A DNA stretch of 64,000 bases, taken from Microvirga arvi (GTDB taxonomy: Bacteria; Pseudomonadota; Alphaproteobacteria; Rhizobiales; Beijerinckiaceae). Of the stretch, positions 21,209 to 28,623 are shown in pieces. The position numbers and the translations under genes are program-made. Numbering within the stretch: position 1 is the stretch's first letter; each line of letters begins with the position of its first letter. The stretch is taken from the NCBI RefSeq assembly GCF_016892765.1, contig NZ_JAFEMD010000005.1, positions 117,305 to 181,304 of the forward strand. The letters run 5' to 3'. The notes beneath the pieces were generated by a model, which saw nothing but the letters and a program-made list of their open reading frames with translations, had not been told where the DNA came from and did no database searches.

Positions 21209-21880
21209 TCAGCGCCCTATCGCCTGAACAAACTTCTTCGTGATCTCGCGCGGATTGGTGATGGCGGTGCCCACGACGACGGCATGGACCCCGCGACGGA
21301 AAGCTTCCGCAACGAGATCCGGCGTCTCGAAGCGTCCCTCGGCGACGATGGGAGTTGGCACTGCAGCGACGAGGGCCGACAGCAGTTCCAGATCGGGCCC
21401 CTCCGTCTTGCGGGAGGTCGTCTCCTCCGTATATCCGGACAGCGTCGTCGCGATATAGGTCGCGCCCGCAGCATGGGCCGCCCGCCCCTCCTCCAGCGTG
21501 GCGATATCGGCAAAGACCTCTTGGCCGAGTTCGCTGCGGATGCGGCCGATCAGGCGGTCCACACGCTCGCCATCACGGGGGCGAGGTGTGGCATCGAGCC
21601 CGATGATGCCGGCGCCGGCGTTCGAGATCTGCGCGGCCTGCGCGAAGCCGGGCGTGATGTAGACCGGGAAGCGGTCGTCCCAGACTTTCGCAATGCCGAT
21701 GATCGGCAGCGCAGTAACCGCGCGGATGGCGGCTATATCCTCCGCGCCATTGGCACGGATCCCCTTGGCGCCGCCGGCCTCCGCCGCCCTTGCCATGGCG
21801 GACATGTAGACCGGTCCATGCAACGGGTTGTCGGCGCGGGCCTGGCAGGAGACGACGAGGGCGCCCTTCGGGATCAGCAT
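21209..21880 (-). CDS. nanE: N-acetylmannosamine-6-phosphate 2-epimerase NanE-like
   Basis: A 223-residue TIM-barrel enzyme that converts ManNAc-6-P to GlcNAc-6-P in sialic-acid and amino-sugar use. ALVVSCQARADNPLHGP, AGGAKGIRANG, GLDATPRPR, IATTLSGYTEET and PIVAEGRFETPD carry the family's sugar-phosphate and catalytic Lys/Glu contacts. It starts 1 nt after the stop of the preceding permease gene, so it is the last gene of a sugar ABC operon. This suggests that the importer carries a ManNAc-related sugar, but no neuraminate lyase or kinase is present to confirm it. Confidence 0.92.
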   Translation of the reverse strand: MLIPKGALVVSCQARADNPLHGPVYMSAMARAAEAGGAKGIRANGAEDIAAIRAVTALPIIGIAKVWDDRFPVYITPGFAQAAQISNAGAGIIGLDATPRPRDGERVDRLIGRIRSELGQEVFADIATLEEGRAAHAAGATYIATTLSGYTEETTSRKTEGPDLELLSALVAAVPTPIVAEGRFETPDLVAEAFRRGVHAVVVGTAITNPREITKKFVQAIGR

Positions 21881-21881
21881 G

Positions 21882-22736
21882 CTACTTCACCGCGCCCGCC
21901 GTCATGCCCTGGATGAACTGGCGCGACAGGGCGATGTAGAGGAGCGTGATGGGCGCCGCCGCGATGGTGAGACCGGCAAACAGCATGCCCCAATCGGTGG
22001 TGTACTCGCCCATGAAGGTGGTGAGTCCCTGCGGCAGGGTCTTGCGCGCATCGGTCTGAATGAAGACGAGCGGGAAGAAGAAGTCGTTCCAGATCGGCAC
22101 TGCGTTCTGGATCGCCGCGATGGCCATGGGGGGACGGGCCAGCGGCAGCATCACCGACCACATGATCCGGGGCTCGGACGCGCCGTCGATGCGGGCTGCA
22201 TCCTCGAGTTCCGACGGCAGCGTGCGCAGGAAGCCCGCCATTATGAAGACGGCGGACGGCAGGCCGATGGCGGTGTAGGTGACGATGAGGCTCCAGCGGC
22301 TGTCGAGAAGACCGAGATCCCGCAGCAGGATGAAGAGCGGAATGACCGCGAGCTTCAGGGGGAGCATCAGGCCCGCCAGGAAGAACAGCAGGATGAAGGT
22401 GTTCGTGCGCGACTCGTAGCGTGCCACCGCATAGCCAGCCATGGTGCCGAGCACCAGGATCAGCAGGACCGAGGTGCCGGTCACCAGGATCGAGTTGGCA
22501 AAGTATGTCGGCATCGCCGTCTCGCCGAGCACCTTGGCGAAATTCCCGACTTGCGTGAAATCGGGCAGCGCGAAGGGATGCTCGAAGATCTCGCCCGTGG
22601 TCTTGAAGGCGGAAAGCACCATCACCACGACCGGATAGAGCATGATGAAGGAGTTTGCGATCAGGATGGCCTGGGCGAGGAATGCAAAGGAGATCGGCTG
22701 GCGCGAAGCGCGGGTATCGGACGCGATGGCGGTCAA
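21882..22736 (-). CDS. Sugar ABC transporter permease (MalG type, CUT1)
   Basis: A 284-residue MalG-like permease with six membrane segments. The EAA loop is LEDAARIDGASEPRIMWSVM. The best start is a TTG at 22736 whose TTGA overlaps the preceding permease stop, with GGGAG upstream; no ATG occurs before the first helix, so the TTG appears real. The C-terminus FIQGMTAGAVK is the usual MalG ending. It works with the next permease upstream, the binding protein at 23803 and a shared ATPase not encoded in this operon. Confidence 0.92.
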   Translation of the reverse strand: MTAIASDTRASRQPISFAFLAQAILIANSFIMLYPVVVMVLSAFKTTGEIFEHPFALPDFTQVGNFAKVLGETAMPTYFANSILVTGTSVLLILVLGTMAGYAVARYESRTNTFILLFFLAGLMLPLKLAVIPLFILLRDLGLLDSRWSLIVTYTAIGLPSAVFIMAGFLRTLPSELEDAARIDGASEPRIMWSVMLPLARPPMAIAAIQNAVPIWNDFFFPLVFIQTDARKTLPQGLTTFMGEYTTDWGMLFAGLTIAAAPITLLYIALSRQFIQGMTAGAVK

Positions 22737-23665
22737 AACTGGATCTCCCGACGGCGCAGCCACAGGGTCAGCATGGACGCGAAGACGACGATGAACAGGA
22801 ACAGGATCGTAGCGAGAGCCGAGCCCATGCCGAAATTCTGAATGCTGGCGCTCTGGTTGCCGAAGGCCGTGCGGTAGAAGACGAGGCCCAGCACATCCGT
22901 GGTGCCGAAGGGCGAACCGTCGAGGCCCACCATCACGTATGGGATCTCGAACCAGTTGAAGGCGCCGATGAAGAGCAGCGTGAAGAGGATGGTGGTGCTC
23001 GGCGCCACCAGCGGCCACACGATGTTCTTCAACAGCTGCCATTCGTTGGTGCCGTCGAGCCGCGCGGCCTCGATGATCTCAGGCGGGATACGCTGCATGC
23101 CGGCGAGATAGACGAGGGCCGGAAAGCCGACGAAGTGCCAGGCATTGGCGAGGATGAGCGCGCCCAGGGCCGTCGAGGAATCGCCGAGCCAGGGCTTGGC
23201 CAAGGAATCGAGACCGAGCGCATAGAGCGCCTGATTGATGATGCCGAAATTCGGGTTGAGGAAAAGCTTCCAGAGGAAGCCCACGATGATCGTCGACAGG
23301 ACCACCGGCACGAACACCGCTACCCGATGGAAGCGGAAGCCGAAGGGCTCTTTGTAGAGCAGCCACGCCAGAATGAAGCCGCCGCCGTTCTGAATGATCA
23401 TCAGCGCGATCAGCGCATAGACATTGTGCAGGAAAGCGTTCCACACCACGGGCGCCATGGTGGCGCCGAACAGCACTTCCCTGAAGTTCCTCAAGCCCAC
23501 GAACTCGCCGCGCGCCAGCCCCTTCCAGTCATAGAAAGCGTACGCGAAGGCCGACAGGATTGGATAGACCACGAACAGCGACATAAACACGATGGGCGGA
23601 ACGACGAGGAACGCCACCCACAGATGGTGCTTCAAGGGGCGGGTCTGTTGAGGCGAGGCTTGCAT
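22733..23665 (-). CDS. Sugar ABC transporter permease (MalF type, CUT1)
   Basis: A 310-residue MalF-like permease. A cytoplasmic N-terminus leads into a first helix (LWVAFLVVPPIVFMSLFVVYP), the FVGLRNFREVLFG segment and an EAA loop (PPEIIEAARLDGTNEWQLL). Six membrane segments are visible. A palindromic repeat unit separates it from the binding-protein gene. No ATPase gene is present in this operon, so the importer must borrow one, as many CUT1 systems do. Confidence 0.92.
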   Translation of the reverse strand: MQASPQQTRPLKHHLWVAFLVVPPIVFMSLFVVYPILSAFAYAFYDWKGLARGEFVGLRNFREVLFGATMAPVVWNAFLHNVYALIALMIIQNGGGFILAWLLYKEPFGFRFHRVAVFVPVVLSTIIVGFLWKLFLNPNFGIINQALYALGLDSLAKPWLGDSSTALGALILANAWHFVGFPALVYLAGMQRIPPEIIEAARLDGTNEWQLLKNIVWPLVAPSTTILFTLLFIGAFNWFEIPYVMVGLDGSPFGTTDVLGLVFYRTAFGNQSASIQNFGMGSALATILFLFIVVFASMLTLWLRRREIQF

Positions 23666-23706
23666 GTATTGACCTTGAACGACCCTTGAAAATCATCCCG
23701 ACCGCC

Positions 23707-23788
23707 ATGGCCGGGCTTGACCCGGCCATCCACGTCTTGAGAAACGCTGCGCCACCAAGACGTGGATCCCCGGGACAAGCCCGGGGAT
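23707..23788. repeat. Composite palindromic repeat between binding-protein and permease genes
   Basis: Two GC-rich palindromes flank a 10-bp inverted repeat (CCACGTCTTG at 30-39 and CAAGACGTGG at 56-65 past base 23700). The left one is ATGGCCGGGC..CCGGCCAT and the right one ATCCCCGGG..CCCGGGGAT. The whole can fold into one long stem. It resembles the units at 3928-4143 and may act as an mRNA-stabilising element inside the operon. Confidence 0.8.
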
Positions 23789-23802
23789 CACGTGGGGTAG
23801 TC

Positions 23803-25050
23803 TTACTTCTGGAACGGCTTGTAGTAGGTCGCGATGCCCTTGTTGATATCGGCTGCGGCCTGCTCCGCAGTCTGCTGGCCGGCGAGCATCTTCTGCACGT
23901 TCGACTGCAGCAGCACCGAGCCGCCCGGCTCCTGATAGCGGAAGCGCACGAGCATCAGATAGGACATGGAATTCTCGGCGAGCTTCGCCACATCCTGCGT
24001 GATGGCATCCTCGATCTTGATGCCCTTGATCGGCGACAGGTTCTTCAGGGTGTTGGTGAAGGCCGTGCCGTATTCGGGCGTCGCCAGGAAGCGCACGAAT
24101 TTCAGTGCCGCGTCCTTCTTCTCGCTCTTCGCATTCACCGCATAGCCGCCGTCATAATAGGTGGCGATCAGCGCTTGGTCGCCCGCCTTCAGGATAGGAG
24201 CCGGGAAAACGCCGAGATCGAGGGTCGGGTTCTGGTTCTTGAAGTTCGCCACCTCATAGGAGCCGCCCGCGAACATAGCCGCGCGGCCGGCCACGAAGAG
24301 CTGCTGCGACGAGGGATAATCGACGCCGGTGAAGTTCGGCGAGAAGTACTGGCTGATGTCCTTCAGCTTGGCGAGAGCGTTGACGAAGCGCGGATCGGTG
24401 AAATTCGCCTTGCCGGAGACGATATCGGCTTCGAACTCCTTGCCCAGCATGGACGAGAGCAGGCCGCCAACGATGGTCTCGTTCTGCCAGGCCGTCGCCG
24501 TGCCGTTGGCGAAGGGCGTGATGTTCTTGGCCTTCAGCGCTTGGGCCAGCGCCATCATCTCGTCCCAGGTCTTCGGCGGGTTCACGCCATTGTCCTTGAA
24601 GATCTTCTTATTGTAGACGACGAGCTGGGCCTGCATGGCGAAGGGCACGGCATAGACCTTGCCGTCGGAGCGCAGGGTTTCGGCTGCGAGCGCTGCTTCT
24701 GGAAAGTTCGCCAGTTCCGGCACGTTCTGCTGATCGAGGGCGAGCAGGTAGCCCGGGGTGGCGACCGTCTCCAGGTTGCCATAGGCGCGCACCTGGATCA
24801 CGTCCGGCCCGCGGCCGGCGGCGAGCGCTGTGGAGAGGATCGTCGCGTAGTTCTCGGGTGCATAGGTCTCGAACTTGACCGTGATGCCGGGATTCTTCTC
24901 CTGGAATTTCTTGATCGTATCCTGGTAGAAGGCCTTGTCCTCCTGGCGCCAGCTCCAGAAGGTGAGTTCCGTCTGCGCCATGGCGGCACCGGTCGAGAGC
25001 AGGAAGCTGCCGGCGGCAGCGCCCATCAGAATGCGTCGGGTCAGTTTCAT
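23803..25050 (-). CDS. Sugar ABC transporter substrate-binding protein
   Basis: A 415-residue periplasmic receptor of SBP family 1 (CUT1). MKLTRRILMGAAAGSFLLSTGAAMA is the signal peptide. TELTFWSWRQED, FQEKNPGITVKFETYAP, PDVIQVRAYG and YAVPFAMQAQLVVYNKKIF are typical. The ATG at 25050 has GAGGG upstream and is preferred over the one five codons earlier. The sugar is unknown; the nanE gene at the end of the operon suggests an N-acetylated amino sugar. Confidence 0.93.
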   Translation of the reverse strand: MKLTRRILMGAAAGSFLLSTGAAMAQTELTFWSWRQEDKAFYQDTIKKFQEKNPGITVKFETYAPENYATILSTALAAGRGPDVIQVRAYGNLETVATPGYLLALDQQNVPELANFPEAALAAETLRSDGKVYAVPFAMQAQLVVYNKKIFKDNGVNPPKTWDEMMALAQALKAKNITPFANGTATAWQNETIVGGLLSSMLGKEFEADIVSGKANFTDPRFVNALAKLKDISQYFSPNFTGVDYPSSQQLFVAGRAAMFAGGSYEVANFKNQNPTLDLGVFPAPILKAGDQALIATYYDGGYAVNAKSEKKDAALKFVRFLATPEYGTAFTNTLKNLSPIKGIKIEDAITQDVAKLAENSMSYLMLVRFRYQEPGGSVLLQSNVQKMLAGQQTAEQAAADINKGIATYYKPFQK

Positions 25051-25127
25051 TGTCGTTTCCCTCATTGTTGAAGTCCTTGTCCTCCCACCGCAGGTTCTGC
25101 CTTTCGAACAGCGCCTGCGGAACTCGT

Positions 25128-26003
25128 TCAGTCCGATAGCTCGGCTGCCATGACGAGAAAGGTCGCATCGTCGTGAGTTTTAACACGAGGATAAGCGCCT
25201 GCCATGAGGTCGCTTCGCTCCCTCTCCCGCAGCTCCTGCATCAGCTCACGCCCTCCTGCCGCAGCGAGCCGGGCATGGAGCTCGCTGTCGGAATAGGCCT
25301 CGAATACATCCACCAGCCGCATGAAGCCGTCGGTCGCGAGCACGATGGGCTCGCCCGGCCGCACCAGTGCCTCGAACCGCAGCTCCTGGCCGGCCCACGG
25401 CCGCTGCGGATTGACGACCCAATAGCCGTCCGCCCGGTTGAGCCTGTTGCGGTTTTCAAGAATCTGGAGCCTCACGGCTTCGGGAATTCGCCCGGGCTCA
25501 TGGCCTTGGGCTCCGAGAGCTGCCAGCGTCTTCCGCTCGAAGGGCTTCGCCCGCTCGTCGCTCCACCGGACGATCCCATGCTCCGAAGGCACGAGGGCGA
25601 TCACGTCGCCCAGGAAACGCCCCTGGAGCTTGAGCTGCCCGCCCTCCCCCGGCGCTGCCTCGACCAGGCCGAGGCACGCGGACGGAGCGTGGTGGTCGCC
25701 GACAGCCGGCACATGCGTGGTCTCAGCCTCGAACGCGGATCCGATCTCGGTCTCCAGGCGGCGCAGAACCGCACTTGCGCTCTCCAGGCTGGAAAGAGCA
25801 GCCAGCCGGGCATCGATCACCTGCGCAAGCCAGGCTGCATCGCTCCCCCCGGAGGTCAGCTGCTCGTCCGAGAGACCGGTCGCCCCATCGACGATCCATG
25901 CGAAGCGGCCCTGAAGGCCAGCCCCGTCCTCATTGACACGGGAGCCTGCCAGGGAGAGGCGGTCGAGAGACCGAAAGCGGGAGGTGGAGACAGTCACGTT
26001 CAC
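25128..26003 (-). CDS. PP2C-like protein serine/threonine phosphatase domain protein
   Basis: A 291-residue single-domain protein with a PP2C fold. VNEDGAG and FAWIVDGATGLS carry the first metal-binding Asp. FLGDVIALV stands where PP2C proteins usually have GDS, LATDGFMRLVD keeps the DG pair, and HDDATFLVMAAE keeps the last Asp, so metal binding looks intact. It begins the operon encoding the sugar importer and NanE, 77 nt before the binding-protein gene. The GTG at 26003 directly follows the operator-like palindrome, with no clear ribosome binding site; leaderless translation or a slightly later start is possible. Its target is unknown. Confidence 0.82.
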   Translation of the reverse strand: MNVTVSTSRFRSLDRLSLAGSRVNEDGAGLQGRFAWIVDGATGLSDEQLTSGGSDAAWLAQVIDARLAALSSLESASAVLRRLETEIGSAFEAETTHVPAVGDHHAPSACLGLVEAAPGEGGQLKLQGRFLGDVIALVPSEHGIVRWSDERAKPFERKTLAALGAQGHEPGRIPEAVRLQILENRNRLNRADGYWVVNPQRPWAGQELRFEALVRPGEPIVLATDGFMRLVDVFEAYSDSELHARLAAAGGRELMQELRERERSDLMAGAYPRVKTHDDATFLVMAAELSD

Positions 26004-26047
26004 AGACCAACTGGTCTCATATTGGTCGCTTCATGTCCATACTGGTC
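26004..26047 (-). promoter_or_regulatory. Three phased TGGTC elements upstream of the sugar-transporter operon
   Basis: A near-perfect palindrome, AGACCAACTGGTCT (26004-26017), is followed by further half-sites: ATTGGTC (26021-26027) and ACTGGTC (26041-26047). The three (A/T)CTGGTC-like elements begin 11 and 20 bp apart, so they fall on about the same DNA face. This looks like an operator for a GntR- or LacI-type repressor. No regulator gene lies next to it. Confidence 0.6.
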
Positions 26048-26165
26048 TTCAAGGCTGTTCACATCCTTCCGAGCGCCCGGAGGGCATGCACCACGGCGAT
26101 TTTGATCCAAACCACGGCTTGGGCGTTAGTCCTTCGGATTCATCTGGAGTGGCGAGGGACGAGCC

Positions 26166-26483
26166 ATGGTGACCCTGGAGATAGCCGGCAAGGCCGTTGC
26201 CGTAACGAATGCGGACGAGGAGCAGGCCCGCGAACTCTTTCTCAGCGAGAGCTTTAAAGATGACCTGAAGTCGTTTAAGAGCGAGAGCCGCTCCCTCTGG
26301 GACGGCTCAGCTGCCTTAACGACACGGCCCGCATCGGAAGACGAGATCGATGCCTTCTATGAGGCCCTGGATGAAGAGGACGAGGTCGACGAAAACGACG
26401 AAGACTCTGACGACGACCTCGATATCGACGTCGTGTTCCTGGTGTCCATCGACGAAATAGACGACGCCGCTGCCTCCGGCTGA
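26166..26483 (+). CDS. Small highly acidic protein
   Basis: A 105-residue cytoplasmic protein that I do not recognise. The first half is mixed (MVTLEIAGKAVAVTNADEEQARELF..). The second half is dominated by Asp/Glu (EALDEEDEVDENDEDSDD), ending in a hydrophobic-acidic tail. GAGGG lies upstream of the ATG. It is followed by a hairpin and then a DEAD-box helicase. The acidic tail could mimic nucleic acid or bind a basic partner; this is speculation. Confidence 0.65.
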   Translation: MVTLEIAGKAVAVTNADEEQARELFLSESFKDDLKSFKSESRSLWDGSAALTTRPASEDEIDAFYEALDEEDEVDENDEDSDDDLDIDVVFLVSIDEIDDAAASG

Positions 26484-26494
26484 TCATCCTTACC

Positions 26495-26512
26495 GGAGCC
26501 TTTGAGGGCTCC
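26495..26512 (+). terminator. Hairpin after the acidic protein gene
   Basis: GGAGCC / GGCTCC form a 6-bp stem with a 6-nt loop followed by TCTTG. It lies just before the helicase gene. It would cover the ribosome binding site of the possible TTG start at 26515. Confidence 0.5.
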
Positions 26513-26538
26513 TCTTGAAACGGTTCAGCCCTATTCCC

Positions 26539-28386
26539 ATGCCCTTTCCTAAGTCCAATCCCAGCCTCGAGCGCGCCCTTGCTGATCGCGGCTATCAAGA
26601 TCCGACCCCCGTCCAGGCCGCCGTGCTGCAGCCGGACGCCCTCGACCGGGATCTCCTTGTCTCGGCCCAGACCGGCTCCGGCAAGACGGTCGCCTATGGC
26701 CTCGCCATGGCCTCGACCCTGCTGGGCGATGCCGAGCGCTTCGAGGCCCCCCGGGAGCCCTTGGCCCTGATCATTGCGCCGACCCGCGAGCTCGCTCTCC
26801 AGGTCAACCGGGAGCTCATCTGGCTCTATGGCCCTGCCGGTGCCCGGGTCGTCTCCTGCGTCGGCGGCATGGATGTCCGCCGGGAGCAGCGGGCGCTGGC
26901 CGATGGCTGCCACATCGTGGTGGGCACCCCGGGCCGCCTGCGCGACCATCTGGAGCGCGGCCGCCTCGATACCTCGAAGATGCGCGTCGTGGTGCTCGAC
27001 GAGGCCGACGAGATGCTTGATCTCGGCTTCCGCGAGGATCTGGAATTCATTCTCGAGGCAACGCCGGAGGAGCGTCGCACGCTCCTGTTCTCCGCCACCT
27101 TGCCGAAGAACATCGTCGCACTGGCGCGGCGGTATCAGCGGGATGCGCACCGCATCGACACCCTGGTTCAGAACCAGCCCCATGGCGATATCGAATACCG
27201 GGCGCTCCGATGCGCGCCCAATGAAGTCGAGCATTCGGTCGTGAACGTGCTGCGCTTCTATGAAAGCCGCGGCGCCATGGTCTTCTGCCATACCCGCGAG
27301 GCCGTGCGGCACCTTCATGCGAGCCTGGTCGAGCGCGGCTTTTCGGCAGTCGCCCTGTCGGGCGAGCTGAGCCAGAGCGAGCGCAGCCATGCCCTGCAGG
27401 CTCTGCGTGATGGCCGTGCGCGGGTCTGTGTTGCCACCGACGTCGCGGCCCGCGGCATCGACCTGCCGGATCTGGGCCTCGTCATCCACTTCGATCTGCC
27501 GAACGACCACGAGACGCTCCTGCACCGCAGCGGCCGGACGGGCCGCGCCGGACGCAAGGGCGTGTGCGTCATGCTCGTGCCCTACACCCGCCGGCGCAAG
27601 GCCGAGAGGCTGGTGGACATGGCCGGCGTCGACGTCTCCTGGGCAGGCCCGCCTTCTGCTGATGAAATCCGCCTGCGGGACCGGGAGCGCCTGATGCAGG
27701 ATCCGATCTTCGCAGAGGAAGTCACGGAAGAGGATCTCGTCATGGCGCGGGCGCTCCTCGCGGAGCGTTCGGCCGAGGAGATCGCCAATGCCCTGGTGCG
27801 TTTCAATCGTTCGCGCCTGCCCGCACCGGAAGAGATCGTGGATGCCGGCTCGGATCGCGAGCCGCGTCAGCGCAAGGACAAGCGCGAACGGACCGAGGAG
27901 CGCAGCCGCGGTCCGAGGGAACGGGGCCGGGATTCGTCCGAGGGCGGGTTCGAGCGCTCGTCGGAGGACATGGTGTGGTTCCGCATGAGCGTCGGGCGCC
28001 GCAACAACGCGGATCCCCGTTGGCTGCTGCCGATCATCTGCCGCCTCGGCCATGTGACGAAGAAGGAGATCGGTTCGATCAAGATCTTCGACCGCGAGAC
28101 GAAGTTCGAGATCGTGAAGTCCCAGGCCTCCAAATTCGCCTCGGCCGTGCGCAAGACCAACGATGAGGATATTCGCATCGAGCCGGCCGAGGCCGGACCC
28201 GGCAAGCCACGCGATGCCAAGCCATGGGCTGGATCCAAGGATGGACCCAAGGGCAGCGGGCCGAAGAGCGGCGGTCCCAAGGAGCGGGGTGCCCGTCCTG
28301 CGCGAAAGAGCCCGAAGGACGGCGATGGGCCAAAGGATTATAAGCGGCCAAAAGATAAAAAGCGCTTTTCGGACAAGCGCCCTTGA
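26539..28386 (+). CDS. DEAD-box ATP-dependent RNA helicase with DbpA-type RNA-binding domain
   Basis: A 615-residue RNA helicase. The RecA core has AQTGSGKT (43-50), PTRELALQ, LDEADEML (DEAD at 154-157), SATLP, and the second-domain motifs ATDVAARGID and HRSGRTGRAGRKG. After a basic, Arg/Glu-rich linker there is a DbpA-like RNA-recognition domain (DMVWFRMSVGRRNNADPRW, IGSIKIFDRETKFEIV) and a low-complexity Lys/Gly/Pro tail. The DbpA domain suggests a role in 50S ribosome assembly or RNA remodelling. MPFPKSNPS matches the usual start of close relatives. A TTG at 26515 sits 3 nt after a hairpin and is less likely. Confidence 0.93.
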   Translation: MPFPKSNPSLERALADRGYQDPTPVQAAVLQPDALDRDLLVSAQTGSGKTVAYGLAMASTLLGDAERFEAPREPLALIIAPTRELALQVNRELIWLYGPAGARVVSCVGGMDVRREQRALADGCHIVVGTPGRLRDHLERGRLDTSKMRVVVLDEADEMLDLGFREDLEFILEATPEERRTLLFSATLPKNIVALARRYQRDAHRIDTLVQNQPHGDIEYRALRCAPNEVEHSVVNVLRFYESRGAMVFCHTREAVRHLHASLVERGFSAVALSGELSQSERSHALQALRDGRARVCVATDVAARGIDLPDLGLVIHFDLPNDHETLLHRSGRTGRAGRKGVCVMLVPYTRRRKAERLVDMAGVDVSWAGPPSADEIRLRDRERLMQDPIFAEEVTEEDLVMARALLAERSAEEIANALVRFNRSRLPAPEEIVDAGSDREPRQRKDKRERTEERSRGPRERGRDSSEGGFERSSEDMVWFRMSVGRRNNADPRWLLPIICRLGHVTKKEIGSIKIFDRETKFEIVKSQASKFASAVRKTNDEDIRIEPAEAGPGKPRDAKPWAGSKDGPKGSGPKSGGPKERGARPARKSPKDGDGPKDYKRPKDKKRFSDKRP

Positions 28387-28397
28387 TGAAAGACACA

Positions 28398-28425
28398 AGG
28401 CCGGGGCAGGCTTATGCCCCGGCTT
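28398..28425 (+). terminator. Hairpin after the DEAD-box helicase gene
   Basis: AAGGCCGGGGC / GCCCCGGCTT arms with an 8-nt loop lie 12 nt past the stop. The T-tract behind it is weak. Confidence 0.55.
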
Positions 28426-28527
28426 GGAAACCGCTTGCCCTATGACTTGCCCGTGGGTGGCATTCGAAGGTGCGAATGGTGTCCCGCTCTTCTGCAGCAA
28501 GGGGATGACTAGCCAGGTCAGCTAATT

Positions 28528-28546
28528 TATATTGCACCGCAATATA
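28528..28546. promoter_or_regulatory. 19-bp perfect palindrome upstream of the PHB-depolymerase-like gene
   Basis: TATATTGC-ACC-GCAATATA is an 8-bp perfect inverted repeat with a 3-bp spacer, centred about 87 nt before the 28624 start. A second related element, TTGTGCGATGCAA, follows at 28551-28563. The TTGC-N3-GCAA core resembles sites reported for PhaR-type regulators of polyhydroxybutyrate genes, which would suit the gene downstream. The 13-nt TTGCACCGCAATA recurs at 55702-55714. Confidence 0.6.
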
Positions 28547-28623
28547 CATATTGTGCGATGCAACAAAGGCCCCATATGAGGTGTTCTCTTTGAGTCAGCC
28601 TTACCCGGAAGGGCCAATCGATT

